From NCBI GenBank assembly GCA_025024175.1, contig QCXZ01000042.1, forward strand, positions 1,071,501-1,135,500: DNA of 64,000 bases, given 5' to 3'. The notes beneath the pieces were generated by a model. It ran no database searches. It saw nothing but the letters and a program-made list of their open reading frames with translations, and was not told where the DNA came from. Shown piece by piece: positions 30,306 to 42,055 of the stretch. Origin of the DNA: Rhyzopertha dominica. Lineage: Eukaryota > Arthropoda > Insecta > Coleoptera > Bostrichidae. How positions within the stretch are numbered: position 1 is the first letter of the stretch; the number at the start of each line of letters is the position of its first letter. The position numbers and the translations under genes are program-made.

Positions 30306-30546
30306 TGTAAGTAAGAATTTAGGATGGCAATGCCATCTGTCAGCATTGCACTGACATGATGACAAAGCCACCTCGCTGCCCTAACGGGTACTACTTCCTA
30401 AAGGAAGTGACCTGTAGCCTGACAAATTAGCATGCAACTGCATACTTCCTTTAGGAAGTAGTACCCGTTATGGCAGCTAGGTGGCTTTGTCATCATGTCA
30501 GTGTAATGCTGACAGATGACATTGCCATCCTAAATTCTTATTTACA
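30306..30546. repeat. Hairpin MITE with 103-bp arms
   Basis: The arms 30306-30408 and 30444-30546 are inverted copies with about five mismatches, separated by a 35-base loop. Each arm's inner end is itself a near-palindrome (ACTTCCTAAAGGAAGT). Transcribed, it would form a very stable long hairpin. No coding content. Confidence 0.85.
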
Positions 30547-30656
30547 TTTAAGTTTACAAAAAGTCAAACTAAAAATTGGCCTACGCCCTATCTATTTACA
30601 ATTAAAAAATAATTAATATTATAAACAATTACATATTTACAAATAATATACAAGCA

Positions 30657-31889
30657 CTATTGGTTTCCATCACTCTCACTGTCCGTATTCGAATCGCCAC
30701 TGTTATTACAATATTTTGAGGTGGTGATGTAATAAAACTGTTTTCTACTTTTTCTACATGTTTCATACAATTCTTCCATTTTTCTTGCAGTTATTTTGTT
30801 GACCTCTCCTCCAATTAACTCGATTACTGCAGCAGAACATTCAGGGTGATCATTATAATATCTAACATTTCGTTTGAGATCCGCCCAAATTAATTCTATG
30901 GGGTTGAAGATGCAGAAATATGGCGGCAACCTTACAATTTCGAAACCTTTCGCTCTGGCCATCTCGTCCACCTAATATATTTTTTTTAAAATTTTGGTTT
31001 CGTACCAAAACTAAAAGTTGGTTTTTGTTTCATTGGGAATGTTTACATTACGCCGTTTTAAAAATTGTAATATATCTGCTTTTCTTGCTGTACTTGATGG
31101 AATCTTTTCAGATTGGCGTGAGTGGGAAGGCGCATTGCCAGTTACCACGACTGTTCCTTCTTCTAAATTTGTCATATCTTCATGATATTNTGCGTTACAA
31201 TTTGTAATGTTTTTCGCCGATAACATTAATGCATTTTCCGCCCAACCATTTTCTCCTCCCGCGTGGAGAATAATAACTCGCTTTNCCCGAGATGGAGATG
31301 TTTTTATGTCATGTGTGCCGAACCATCATGTCNCGTCAANATACACAATGCGTTTTCCCTGGCGACGGCATTCTCCAATTTTGGCCAAAAATTCTACACG
31401 CCAACGAGTGATTCTTTCCGATTCCATCATGTGCCGACATAGATTTAATTTTCGAATATTGAAGCCCATATCACGAAACAAAACTATAAAATAAAACAGG
31501 TATTATCATGTTTTTACACATTATCAACTTAGGTACCTTAATTGTGTCATTTTATAAGGAATTTCAATTCCATCTTCTTGCAGTTCCTCTACTATTAATT
31601 TAACGGTAGGTACTATATTTTTGGCGTACGAATGATAAATTTTTGTTTTTGAGTTGCAACAGTTTTCGGAATTCTTCTTCTGACAATGGTTTTCACCGTT
31701 TCGTAAGAAATTTTTATTAACTCTGCTGTCCGTTGAATAGGTTATGGATAATTTTCTGAAAGCAAAGTTGAATGACAGTTTAAAATTAATTCTTTGGCAA
31801 CAATTGGATACATACTTTTTTTTGGAGTTATCCTGCTCTTTTTCCGAATCGGAACAAATCATCACTACATCGTTGCCAATGGCCGCCAC
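30657..31889 (-). pseudogene. DDE transposase of Tc1/IS630 type, decayed
   Basis: Minus-strand segments in order: an N-terminal part (31889-31524), then a segment with IVY-D-TWW and VIILHAGGENGWAENAL read across stops and N bases at about 31400-31230, then VVTGNAPSHSRQSEKIP with TARKADILQFL at 31226-31011, and finally ARAKGFEIVRLPPYFCIFNP with IELIWADLKRNV at 30971-30657. This is the DDE_3 catalytic core of insect Tc1/IS630-type transposases; the usual DNAPYHS is changed to GNAPSHS, so the second catalytic Asp is lost. Frameshifts and N bases (31190, 31285, 31333, 31340) confirm decay, although the N bases may hide some sequence. The C-terminus is acidic (GDSNTDSESDGNQ). Confidence 0.75.
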
Positions 31890-32732
31890 ACTGCCATTTT
31901 AGGTTTTGAAAACACAATGTTATTCGCACAACTGACGTTCAAATTAGTTCTGAACAACCTGAAGTATCGTTTGTGAATTACCCATTTTAAGTCCTTCCCT
32001 CTAATGTTACTTGAAAACTGGGTGCCATTCCCGAAAACCTATCTGTATAAACCTTTTTGCTGAATCATCAAAAATGAACTAGGCAGTTCGGGACATTTGT
32101 TTTCAATTTTTTGTCCATAAGGCGCGATGGTTCGAGAAGATGCCTATAGCGTCTGCATCTGACGATATATGTGCTTGTTTCTGTCTCCAAATCTGTTGTC
32201 TTCTTAATTATTTCCTTTGAACTCGTAAATTTGTCAGCAAATTTAAATTATTATATGCAAAAAAAACAGAACTTGACGCTTCTTCACGCCTATGCATTTA
32301 GCGACCAACTGAAGCTATATTATTTAAATAGGATTATGAGTTAGTAAAAAAACTGACGCTTGGTCGAATTGGAGGTAAAAACTAAAAAAAAAAAAACCTG
32401 AATCTAAAAATGTCCTCAGAAATAAGCTGAGACAATCGATGAATTTATTCGAATTTATTGTCTATAAAATCCAGTTGTTCGGGAAGAAGCATAAAATTGA
32501 AGGTTTTTTAAAATTCTTTTGACAGCTGGTAGCCAGGAGTAACTTTTATTATTTTTTCTGTCCTTCGACCTAATATGATCCGCTGTAGAAATGTTTTAGA
32601 TTATTTGGCGCATATTTCCCGCTAATCTATATTATCTATATTATTCGGCTCTATAGCCAAAGCAGAGTAAGCTTTTTTTTAAAAGCGTATTTCAAATGCA
32701 AAAAAAACATCGTCATTTAAACAAATAACATG
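31890..32732. other. Spacer before gene A, holding a dispersed repeat
   Basis: Contains the repeat at 32090-32480. No gene recognised in the rest. Confidence 0.5.
32090..32480 (+). repeat. Dispersed repeat, copy 2
   Basis: Same family as 25440-25890; see the shared blocks listed there. The start (AATTTTTTGTCCATAAGGCGCG) and the end (TTTATTGTCTATAAAATCCAGT) resemble each other, suggesting slightly more than one unit of a repeat. Confidence 0.5.
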
Positions 32733-32738
32733 TTTATT
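32733..32738 (-). terminator. Poly(A) signal of gene A
   Basis: AATAAA on the minus strand, 17 bases after the stop codon. Confidence 0.65.
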
Positions 32739-32755
32739 ATATTTAAGCTACTAAA

Positions 32756-35231
32756 TTAATTGCCAAGACATTTTGACGCAACAAGGCCGATTGCCGATTC
32801 TCCAGTTTCTCCGTGAGCAATGTCGTCGAAGATATCCAAAACGACGCTTTCGATCAAGGCGCTGACCTCTTCGGGGTTGTTGTTGATGTAGTCAGATAGG
32901 GCGTTCGTCAAATAGTCGCTGACTTCTTCGCTAACGTCTTCACCGTCAACAATGAGACCGTCGATTGTGAACTGAAAAACGAGTAGTTGTTTGTAAACAG
33001 GCTTTCGAATTGAAATATTTGTTAATAAAAGTTTGCAGAAATGTTGTTTTTAAGCAAAGTGTAGGTACAAAATGTTTCCAGGACCTGTCTGGTTAGATCG
33101 TTGTGTATCGTTTGCGTTTGCCTGTTTAAAATGCCAGAGTAAGACTGCCTTAAACAGCCCACCCTTCGCAGCATGGGTCCTTTGTAGCACTTTTTTTGAC
33201 TTATAAGCCGTTTCCTCAATTTCAGTTTTAAGAACTATTTATCGATCTTTAAAGTTGCTCTTCAATTACAGGTTTTAGAGTTAGTTTATATAGTTGGCAA
33301 TTGTTTTAGAGGAGCTCAATTTGTTTTGAACCTTTTTGTACAAGGTGCTTACAATGGCTGCTAAATTCGTCAGGGTATATTCAAGATCTTTCAGGTCTGC
33401 ATTTCATAGCGTCAGCAATTTGGAAATAACTCATACTATCTGATACCTTATCTGTTATATCGTTAGAACAAATAGTAGCAAAATGGTAAGTGTTCTAATC
33501 GCGTTTTGTTTAGGAATCGTGCCATGTTATAAAATTAAGTAAATAGAATCTATCTTCATATACGAAAAGATACGAGCATGTTCAAGTATACATACCTCGA
33601 TATCTCCAACGCTGCCGGTAATGCTGACGTCTTCAAGGGAAATACTGTTATCGGCAATGGTTACTACGATGTATCCCTGCACGTGGATGTTCTTGACGTA
33701 ACCACTGCAAATACATTTTATTGGCATAAGTAAATACTTAAAGCATCTAAATTATACCCAGCGTTGCCGGAGCCGGAAACTTCAATTTCGTCCAGAAGGA
33801 CCAATTCACCGTTGTAGCTTGCGCTTCCGGAAATTTCTGGAATATCTACCGTAAAGTAAATGGTGTATCCCAGAGGAATCAAACTGACAGAATCGGATAC
33901 GTTGGAGAATTGCCAGGAGGTTACGCCTTCAACGTAGAGGTCTTCTAGGTTGACAACACCTCTAAAAAGATGAGAAAAAATAATTTATAGCACTGCGCCA
34001 AACAAGGAAATTTAATTCGTACCTGATGTACTGAGGGATTCCCAACTTGGTCAAATTGGCAACTGCATTCTCCAACTGAAGAGGATTGAAAGATGGGACG
34101 TTGTTTTCTGGATCTCCCGCGTTCAAGTTTTCTCTGATGCACTCAGATACCTCGTGGAGGAAATCCTCCAAGATTTTTGGCTTGATGTGGGTCCTACCAG
34201 CTGAAATATATTATATATTACAGTACCCAGGAGCAAGAAATCATAGATTTCAACAGAGAACAACACTACAAGATTTAATTTATTTACGTGTAGATAGTAC
34301 ACAGTTTCCTAACAGTTTAGATAACGTAAAAGTTCAATAAAAAAGACTAGGAAACTCAAAATTTTTTGAAGCTGCTATTACATATATCCAATTAAATCAA
34401 TGATCTAGCGTCTCTTTTAAATTTGGACGATTCAGTTAAACACATGCAGAGAAATTAAGAAATACAAAAAAAGTGGCTAATCTGCCATTCTAGTCTAAAT
34501 AATTTTAAACATCATTATTAGCAATGGTCTACGATTATTTCATGATACAAGATACGTCTTCATTCAGCAAAACAATTGGAAGCTTCGGAATTAATAAAAC
34601 TCCAAAAACTAAAACATTCAGAATTGCTGGTGGAGAGTTTGGAAGAATTAAGTTTGACTACGCAATCCATTTGTTAAAAATTCATAGCTAGGTGGACTTG
34701 CTACAGGTGTCGACAAAATGTTAATATTCCGCCTGTCCATAATTTTACATGTAAAAACTCTAAGTTCAAATTTGGAAGGTATGCATTCAAAACTGCAAAG
34801 CTTTACCCATTTTTGTATGATTGGTACATAATGCTACCAACGATGGGAGGCAAACTATTGAGTACACAACTAAAATTTGTTGTTAATGTGAAACATGTAA
34901 CGTTTGAAAATGTTTTTCTTTACCAACTGAAGGCACTGAGTTTTATTTCAAACTTCGTTTTCAAGTAGTTTTTAACGTCCACATTCTCACTCTTGTCCAC
35001 TGTGCGACGTTAGAAAATTAATTTCATAGTACCAACACCTTTAAATTATTAAACTTACCTTCAGAAATTTAACATTAAGGACGTATACTATTAAAAATTG
35101 ACCTACCTTTGTAGGGGGGAACAGCAAGCACACAGGCAGCTACTGCCAAAAGAGCTACAATCATACGCACTGCACAAAAAAAAAGTTACTGTCAATATTA
35201 AAGTACATTTAATTATGTGAGGCAACTTACT
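32756..35231 (-). CDS. Gene A: secreted TULIP/JHBP- or group-7-allergen-like protein, 256 aa
   Basis: Coding exons on the minus strand: the A of the start codon at 35231, then 35107-35169, 34023-34200, 33758-33961, 33596-33704 and 32756-32971 (TAA). All borders are GT-AG. The protein starts MRMIVALLAVAACVLAVPP, a typical signal peptide. Then come the conserved ECIRENLNAG and PSFNPLQLE, the GVVNLEDLYVEGVTSW and SVSLIPLGYTIYFTVDIPEI strands, GYVKNIHVQGY, FTIDGLIVDGEDVS, a helical C-terminus and SKCLGN. The strand-rich middle between helices, the length and the NPL and LIPLG motifs resemble insect JHBP/takeout and group-7-allergen proteins, which bind lipids; this assignment is tentative. The start codon is split by a 61-bp intron, though the in-frame Met3 could also serve. 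Poly(A) signal AATAAA is at 32733-32738. Confidence 0.88.
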
Positions 35232-35296
35232 GTTTCCTGATTTGCGATTTGATGCGACTATCACAAATAAAGTAACCACAAGCAGGAATCGAATCC

Positions 35297-35304
35297 CTTA
35301 TATA
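35297..35304 (-). promoter_or_regulatory. TATA box of gene A
   Basis: TATATAAG on the minus strand, about 65 bases before the splice donor that follows the A of the split start codon. With a start about 30 bases downstream, the 5' leader would be about 35-40 nt. Confidence 0.6.
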
Positions 35305-35309
35305 TCGTA

Positions 35310-37044
35310 GTTATCAATAGATAAATCAGTAGGTACCTGGTGCCTTAATTTTTTACAAACCTCTTGAACTCTGAAATAAACTACTCGTACTGATTGCGAA
35401 AGTAACTCGCATGTGACTATAATTAGACAGGGTTTCCCACATTGTCAAAAAAATTGATAAGTTGAAGAAGAGGGAATTTTTGTTAAAAAGACGGTCTACA
35501 TATAATTATTCATTCTGATCAAAGTATAATCGGTACCACATGGGATGAGTATACTTCACAACCTGCTTGAAACTGTCTTTTTTTATAATTGATGGATCCA
35601 TTGAAATGGTACGTAAAAACATGTTTTCTGGTACGTTTTACAGTGCCCAAAATTGATCTTTTACCTGCCCTCTGTACTTTGTTCCCTTGATAGCTGAAGG
35701 CTATAGATGGTCCTCTGTTAGGAAGTCTTTTGGTTGACAGCCTTATTGTTCGTAACTAGTGAACGGACTATAGGATTTAAGATAAAGGCGTAAAAATGGA
35801 GCGTGTTGGTTTTAAAAGAAATATACTTACCACGATGCTTAAATAATAGCAGTGTTATAGATGCGCAATTTGAAAAATTCTGAAGAAGCACTATTTCTTT
35901 AGCGTATCGGTTACATATATAAAGTATCGTTATCACAACAATGAATCTGCATTTACTAATGTGTTCTAACCTATTACGTAATATAGCATGTCGTACTATT
36001 CTGTTATTTGTTCAGTGTGTTTGATCTCTTGAGCATATCACAATTTTTTTTTTAATCGTTGAATGATAATAAATCCAAAAGGGCATTACAAATTTTATGC
36101 AAGTAATGGAGATTTTTATATTATTTCAATAAATAACCAGTAGCGTACTGTTAATTTTTATAGAATTTTCACAGTATCTTCGTCTATTGATTTCGACATT
36201 GGCGAAATGTGTTACAACATCGTCACATTAAACGGGTTGCATATTTTCAAGCTTTGCTTCATTGTCTATTTAAAAATCCTGCCAAATTTTCCATAGAAAA
36301 GTTTGATAATACCTGTGTATCTGCACTTGTATTCCATATAACAAACAACCTAAGTAATCTACCACCAAAGTGGAATTGGCCCTTTATCTGACTTGTTAAA
36401 AACGAGTACTTGACGCTTTTGGAATACTGACGTCTTGTGAAATGTTGCAGTGCTTTATCATAATAGGAAATCACAACTTGTAAGATACTGCAAATGAATG
36501 GTGCGTTAGAAATGAATTGATCTATAAATAAGTCACAAACGACTATTGTTTACGCTATTGTGCTTGTAGTACGTCCTATAAGTGTTATAAAAGGAATTAA
36601 ATATAAAACAATTTAAAAACTAAAATCTGCAATAAACCAAATGCCTGTTTCTAGTAGTTTTTGCATGCATATGCTATTATGAAACGATAACATGAAAACA
36701 ACGATCAGAAACGTTTTGTTGTGAAAAATAATCTTTGGTAGGGGCATACTAATCTTTATTTCTTAATTAGCACTTATAATCTATTATTCCGATATTGATT
36801 GCTTGATACTATACCTATTCATTTGATACAGTAACCTATAAGATGGAACTGAGTACCACAGCTAGCTCAGACAGCTTTGCTGGTTAGGGAAGAGTAAAAA
36901 AATGATTCTTTGTAAAAAATGTCTGACATTTTGCCTCATGTGGTGTTTCTTTGCTTTGCTTGCAGTTGGTTAATCTAAAAAAAAATTAATAATAGAAATA
37001 ATAGTAATAATGTGGTTTATTGAACTACATAATATGATGCAAGT
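35310..37044. other. Spacer upstream of gene A
   Basis: AT-rich; no frame, repeat or RNA gene recognised. Confidence 0.5.
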
Positions 37045-38311
37045 TTTCTTAGCACACTATCCGTTGCCGAACCCCATGCGCTTATGCCATATGTCAGAAG
37101 GGACTCCACCAAAGCATAGTAAACAACCCTCATCCCTCGCAGATCAAACATTTGATTTAGTACCTAGAATTTATATAGAATTATTCTGAGTTTAGCTCTC
37201 AAGTTATTTATATGGGCATCCCATTTTAAGTGCTGGTCTATCCACAATCCAAGGTACTTATGCTGCTCAGTAGAGTTTATTTTCTTTGTTCCATTTTTCA
37301 TATTTATGCTTTTGAAGTTTGCCATGTTGTAATTATGGCAGGTGAAGGTAATGAATTTAGTTTTATCGTGGTTTATTGTAAGTAGCTTTCCACTAAACCA
37401 TTTTTCTATTTGGCATAGGTCTTTTTCAGCTGTGGTTTTAAGCTTGGCCCAGGATGTAGGTATCTCTATAGTAAAATGCAGTATCGTTCGCATAAGCGAC
37501 AATCCTTGCAGAACTCTGTATTGTGAATAGGTCGTTGATGTATAATAAAAACAATATCGGTCCCAAGACTGTGCCCTGAGGAACTCCACATTGCACACTT
37601 CTCCTTATCTCCTTGTTGCGTTCTGTTCAGTAGATATGTCCTAAAGATGTCATTTGTCAGGCCCCTGACACCCACACATTCTAGCGTTTCAAGGAGCAAA
37701 ATGTGATCAACAGTGTCAAAAGCTTTCTTGAGATTCATAAAGACACATAACGAGGGTGCCGCGTCATCAACTCCACTTCTTATTTCTTCCATGAGCGACA
37801 CTATGACAAAACTGGTTGGTTTTCCCTTGAGAAAGCCCTACTGGTTTTGGTAAGTTATTGCAAAACTGTTCATGTATGCCAGCAACCTATTTTTTAGAAC
37901 GTTTTCAAAATTTTTTGCTACATTTGATATTAAGGAAATTGGTCTGTAGTACTGCATGTCATCTTTTTCTCCTTTTTTATGCAAAGGTACCACTACTGCT
38001 GTTTTAAAGGCCGCTGGGCACACACCCTCCTCAAAAATGCGGTTTATCAGTGTAGCAATTGGGTTAGCTAAGACTGTCCGAAGATGCTTAATATGGTCAG
38101 TCGTTATCCCATCTATCCTAGGCGCCTTTCGACTTCTTAATGATTTTATGCAAATCATGACTTCTTCCTCATCTGTTGGAGTTGTCGAGGAGTGTGGGGC
38201 AAAAGATGGGCTGCTCCTTATCTCATCAGCCAGTACTCTTCCAACCGAAGAAAAGTATTTGTTCATATCATTTACAATTTCTTGTTTATCTGTTTGTTGT
38301 CTTGTTATCAT
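37045..38311 (-). mobile_element. Jockey/CR1-like LINE, reverse transcriptase region, decayed
   Basis: Minus-strand order: KSLRSRKAPRIDGITTDHIK and VVVPLHKKGEKDDMQYYRPI at 38311-37838; CVFMNLKKAFDTVDHILLLE at about 37801-37640; CGVPQGTVLGPILFLLYINDL and IVAYANDTAFY at 37600-37480, where the catalytic YADD is YAND; KYLGLWIDQHLKWDAHINNL at about 37270-37200; and YALVESLLTYGISAWGSA at about 37110. Several frameshifts and the lost Asp show it is inactive. The endonuclease half is absent. It lies between genes A and B. Confidence 0.85.
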
Positions 38312-38458
38312 TTATCTTTAAGGTGTGTATGACTTGATGTGGGTAATTATTTCCTGTCAAGGTGTTTATAATTTTTCATACTTGTGACATCAATTTGTGA
38401 TTATCTAGGAGAGAGTTATAGCATTGTAATTTAGCAGCCTCTACACTTGAGTTTACTA

Positions 38459-39040
38459 CATTTTTGTTTAGAACATTTTTTTGTTAAATGTCAAATAAAG
38501 GAGTGGGGGGCGGGTGAATATTAGTATAAAAAATCGCCAATATTCCAGGTTTGGCTTGACCGATTTCAACCAATAAGGTGTCGTTTTCAAGAGCTTATGT
38601 GCCCTTATAAAAATCAATTTTAAGTGTCAGAACATTGTTTGTGTATTGACCGCAAGAGGGCGTTTTCTGAAGTTACTACCTAAATATCAATTTTTCTCGA
38701 AATTTTTAAATTTTTAAGGATATACTTAAGGCTATTTACTTCAATAAAAGAACAATTGAATATAGATTAAAATAGTGAAAATCGCACAATTAAAATATTT
38801 CGAGAAAAATCAATTTTAGGTAGTAATTTCAGAAAACGCCCTCTTGTGATCAACACACAAACTATGTTCTGACACTTAAAATTGCTTTTTATAAAGGCAC
38901 ATAAGCTCTTGAAAATGACACCTCGTTGGTTGAAATCGGTCAAGCCAAACCTAAAAATATTAGCGATTTTATATATTAATATTCACCCGCCCCCACTCCT
39001 TTATTTGACATTTAACAAAAAAATGTTTTAAACAAAAATG
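38459..39040. repeat. Palindromic MITE with about 240-bp arms
   Basis: The arms 38459-38700 and about 38800-39040 are inverted copies. The outer ends read CATTTTTGTTTAGAACATTT on the left, with its complement on the right. Shared blocks are GTCAAATAAAGGAGTGGGGG, CGATTTCAACCAA and GCAAGAGGGCG. A roughly 100-base centre joins them. Non-coding. Confidence 0.75.
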
Positions 39041-39210
39041 GTAGATCTCAGTCCAAACAATCTTAAAATGTTTAATACCACAGACATTTATTAGGTTAAA
39101 AAATTATAAACATTAACTTTGTAATTTGGAGGTGCCACAGCGCCTCCTAGTGGTCAATTTACCAACTCGAAAATATTTTCCACCAATTAAGATTGGTTGG
39201 ACTAAAACCT

Positions 39211-39505
39211 ATCATTTTTGTTTAGAACATTTTATTCTTAAACGTCAAATGAAGGAGTGGGGGCCGGTGAATATTAATATAGAAAACCGCTAATATTTTG
39301 GGTTTGGCTAGACCGATTTCAACCAACGAGGTGTCATTTTCAAGAGCTTATAGTACTTTATAAAAAAGCAATTTTCAGTGTTAGAACATAGTTTGTGTGT
39401 TGACCGCAAGAGGGAGTTTTCTGAAATTACTACCTAAATATCGATTTTTCTCCAATTTTTTAAATGGTGCGGTTTTCACCATTTTAGTCTATATTCGATT
39501 TGTAA
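39211..39505. repeat. Second copy of the palindromic MITE, left arm and centre
   Basis: Similar to 38459-38750 in the same orientation: CAAATGAAGGAGTGGGGG, GACCGATTTCAACCAACGAG, GACCGCAAGAGGGAG. It continues through the central loop sequence TTTAGTCTATATTCGATTTG and then breaks off. Its right arm is found 1.7 kb away at 41245-41395. Confidence 0.65.
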
Positions 39506-41244
39506 CGGTCATTTAATTTCGTAATATTCTTTTTTTTCTAAGCTCTTCCATTAACAGTCTTTTAGGTGATTAAGTTTCACTAACGATGCATTTTTCCAAA
39601 TATATTTTTGTTGTCATTTTGCTTACATTGGAACGTAATGCTAAAACGCTAATTCGGCGGTTTAATTCAAAATAAGTTTATCCGATTGCTGCATCCCGTT
39701 CTGCATCGAAAATATCTTCACCTTGGTTTCTTGCGCCTGAATGTGGCCTTCTTTTACCTGTCAGGTATCAGTACACTAGTTGAACTGAGGGCCTGAGTGA
39801 ACGCTGAAAAGCGGGGACGTAGTAAAATAAATTTCGGTAAAATTCCAACTGCATAAAGCAGGATTTAATATTTTACTACAAATTGTTGTCGTCGACATTT
39901 TGGTATTTGATTTCGTGGGTGAGATTTAGTAATATTTCGAGACCCTTAGTCTTCGTCGATAATAACAATCAGCTGACGCTGGATTCGCCCAATTCACTAC
40001 AGCAGCCATATTTCCTGACTTAACAATCTTCAGTTTAATAAATCCGAGTGTGAAAAGCCCGCCTCCATATAGGGTAAGTGTCGAACCTAGGAATTTCTTT
40101 ATATCTAACTATCCATTCGTTAGGCTTTTTTTCTACTTACCTGGCAAAGAAAATCAAAGAGAAAACAGAGCGAGGTCAACTGGACTTACGCAGCGCCCTG
40201 TGGAAAATTCAGTGTTTTCCGCGATTGGTCTGGTTGAGTATCCAATCTGAGACGAAGCAGCGGCGATAGATCTGAGTCTGGCTTGACTTACGTAACCATC
40301 CAGTGTACATTAAGCTCTGCCCTGAAGGATGTGGTATCTGTCTCTATCTTGGACCTAGGCTGAGTACAAAATTTTCGTTGTGTCGTCTTACTTACCTCAC
40401 ATCATTCATTTGAAGTGATCGCTAAGACTTTTGTGTGTATTGCTATTTTGCATTGACTGCCATAGTGGAGATCACGTCGAATCGAGAATTCATGTCGTGT
40501 TTTGTAGCATTGCGTACTTACATTTTAAGATAATACGTACCTTTCAGTTACCGGTCAAGTTATTTGTAAAAGAATATCGATTGATTCATTACTTACCTGA
40601 TTATTTTGTATTTTCTCATTATCCCTTGTAACGTAGTTTCCTTGTATAGTTTATATTGCATTTGATATATATTTTCGTGGCGTGTGTACTAATTTATAAC
40701 ACTTTAACTTTATTTCGAAGCCTTGTGGTATTGGTTTTCCAACGATTGTAAATATGAATGCGCACTCATATGTTTGGAAATTGCAGTAAACACTGGGATT
40801 CACTTGATTTAGTACATCAGGCTTTATATCTAATAAATTTAAGTTATAAAAATTCATCAAAATTTAATTTCAATCAAGGTGTGTCACTAATTTTACTTCT
40901 GTAATAAACGCTTAGTAATAGGTTTTTTTTTGTTATTTCCGCTAACCTTCTGTCGCTGTTATTTTGATAATTTTTTGTCAGTGACTTATCGAATAACTTT
41001 GTTGGGCTTAAAATTATCTGGCGCCTTGGTTCTCTTTTTAATTTTGAAATTAGCTGTAAAGTTTGAACCCAACCCACTCCTACAGCTAGTCGTGGTATTT
41101 GCCCATTGCGCGAGCGGTATACACCTGCATGATTATTTTGCAGTTCAATAATAATTTTTGTTTCCTTTTCCGTTTTTATAATACTTACATTTTTGTAATA
41201 CGTGATAAATTGTTCATTTAATAAAGTAAACTTATAACTTTGCA
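39506..41244. other. Unassigned 1.7 kb insert inside the second palindromic MITE
   Basis: Sequence between the two arms of the interrupted MITE. The open frames 40050-40269 (plus) and 40874-41245 (minus, 123 codons) show no motif that I recognise. It may be a non-autonomous element; no terminal repeats were seen. Confidence 0.4.
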
Positions 41245-41395
41245 TTTAAAAATTTCGAGAAAAATTGATATTTAGGTAGTAACTTCAGAAAACGCCCTCT
41301 TGCGGTCAACACACAAACAATGATCTGACACTTAAAATTGCTTTTTATAAGGGCACATAAGCTCTTGAAAACGACACCTCGTCGGTTGTTTATGA
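41245..41395. repeat. Right arm of the interrupted palindromic MITE
   Basis: Inverted relative to 39211-39505: TTCGAGAAAAATTGATATTT, AGAAAACGCCCTCTTGCGGT, CTTGAAAACGACACCTCGT. It ends abruptly at GTCGGTTG. With the left copy it brackets 39506-41244. Confidence 0.6.
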
Positions 41396-42005
41396 GATAT
41401 GACCTGCCACCTCTCTTATTTGCTCACCCTGTACATGGTTATGCCATCATTCTGGTTAAACCGTCCGTTATTATAGATGTTTATGTAATCATTTATTCCA
41501 AATATGCTTGGATCGTCAATATTCCAGGTTTCGGTACGTACAATGTTGAAGAATGATGAAGCTGGTGTTTTCTTTAGAGAATTAACTGACAATTATTTGT
41601 GTAGGTGTAGGTATGAATATTATAAAATTGTTTGGTTACTACATTTAAGCACATTATTAAAAACTTCCTAAAACTGACAATTATTCGTCAGTTTGAACTA
41701 TAAGATAACTTCTCACTTTGATATTTAACGACTATAGTTGCTATCATTTAATACTGTATTTTACATGGGGATAAAGAAGCTCTTGCAAACCCGTTATATT
41801 TGCTATTTCTTATTTCTTTTCTTCATATAACCATTGATATAACATACCAAAAGGAAAACACTTAAGTATAGAAACGGCACCAATATAGTTTATGTAATCT
41901 AACGTTAATGTTGACTGCAACCTAATTAATATAGGATGGAAAATGGGAAATTATAATTAGCTGATATCCTACAAATAAAAAGTGGTCAGTACTGTTACAG
42001 AATTC
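41396..42005. other. Spacer downstream of gene B
   Basis: AT-rich, no gene or repeat recognised. Confidence 0.5.
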
Positions 42006-42055
42006 TTTAATCATTTTACAGACCAAGTTTAACAATGAGTAGTAAAAAGTACAAA

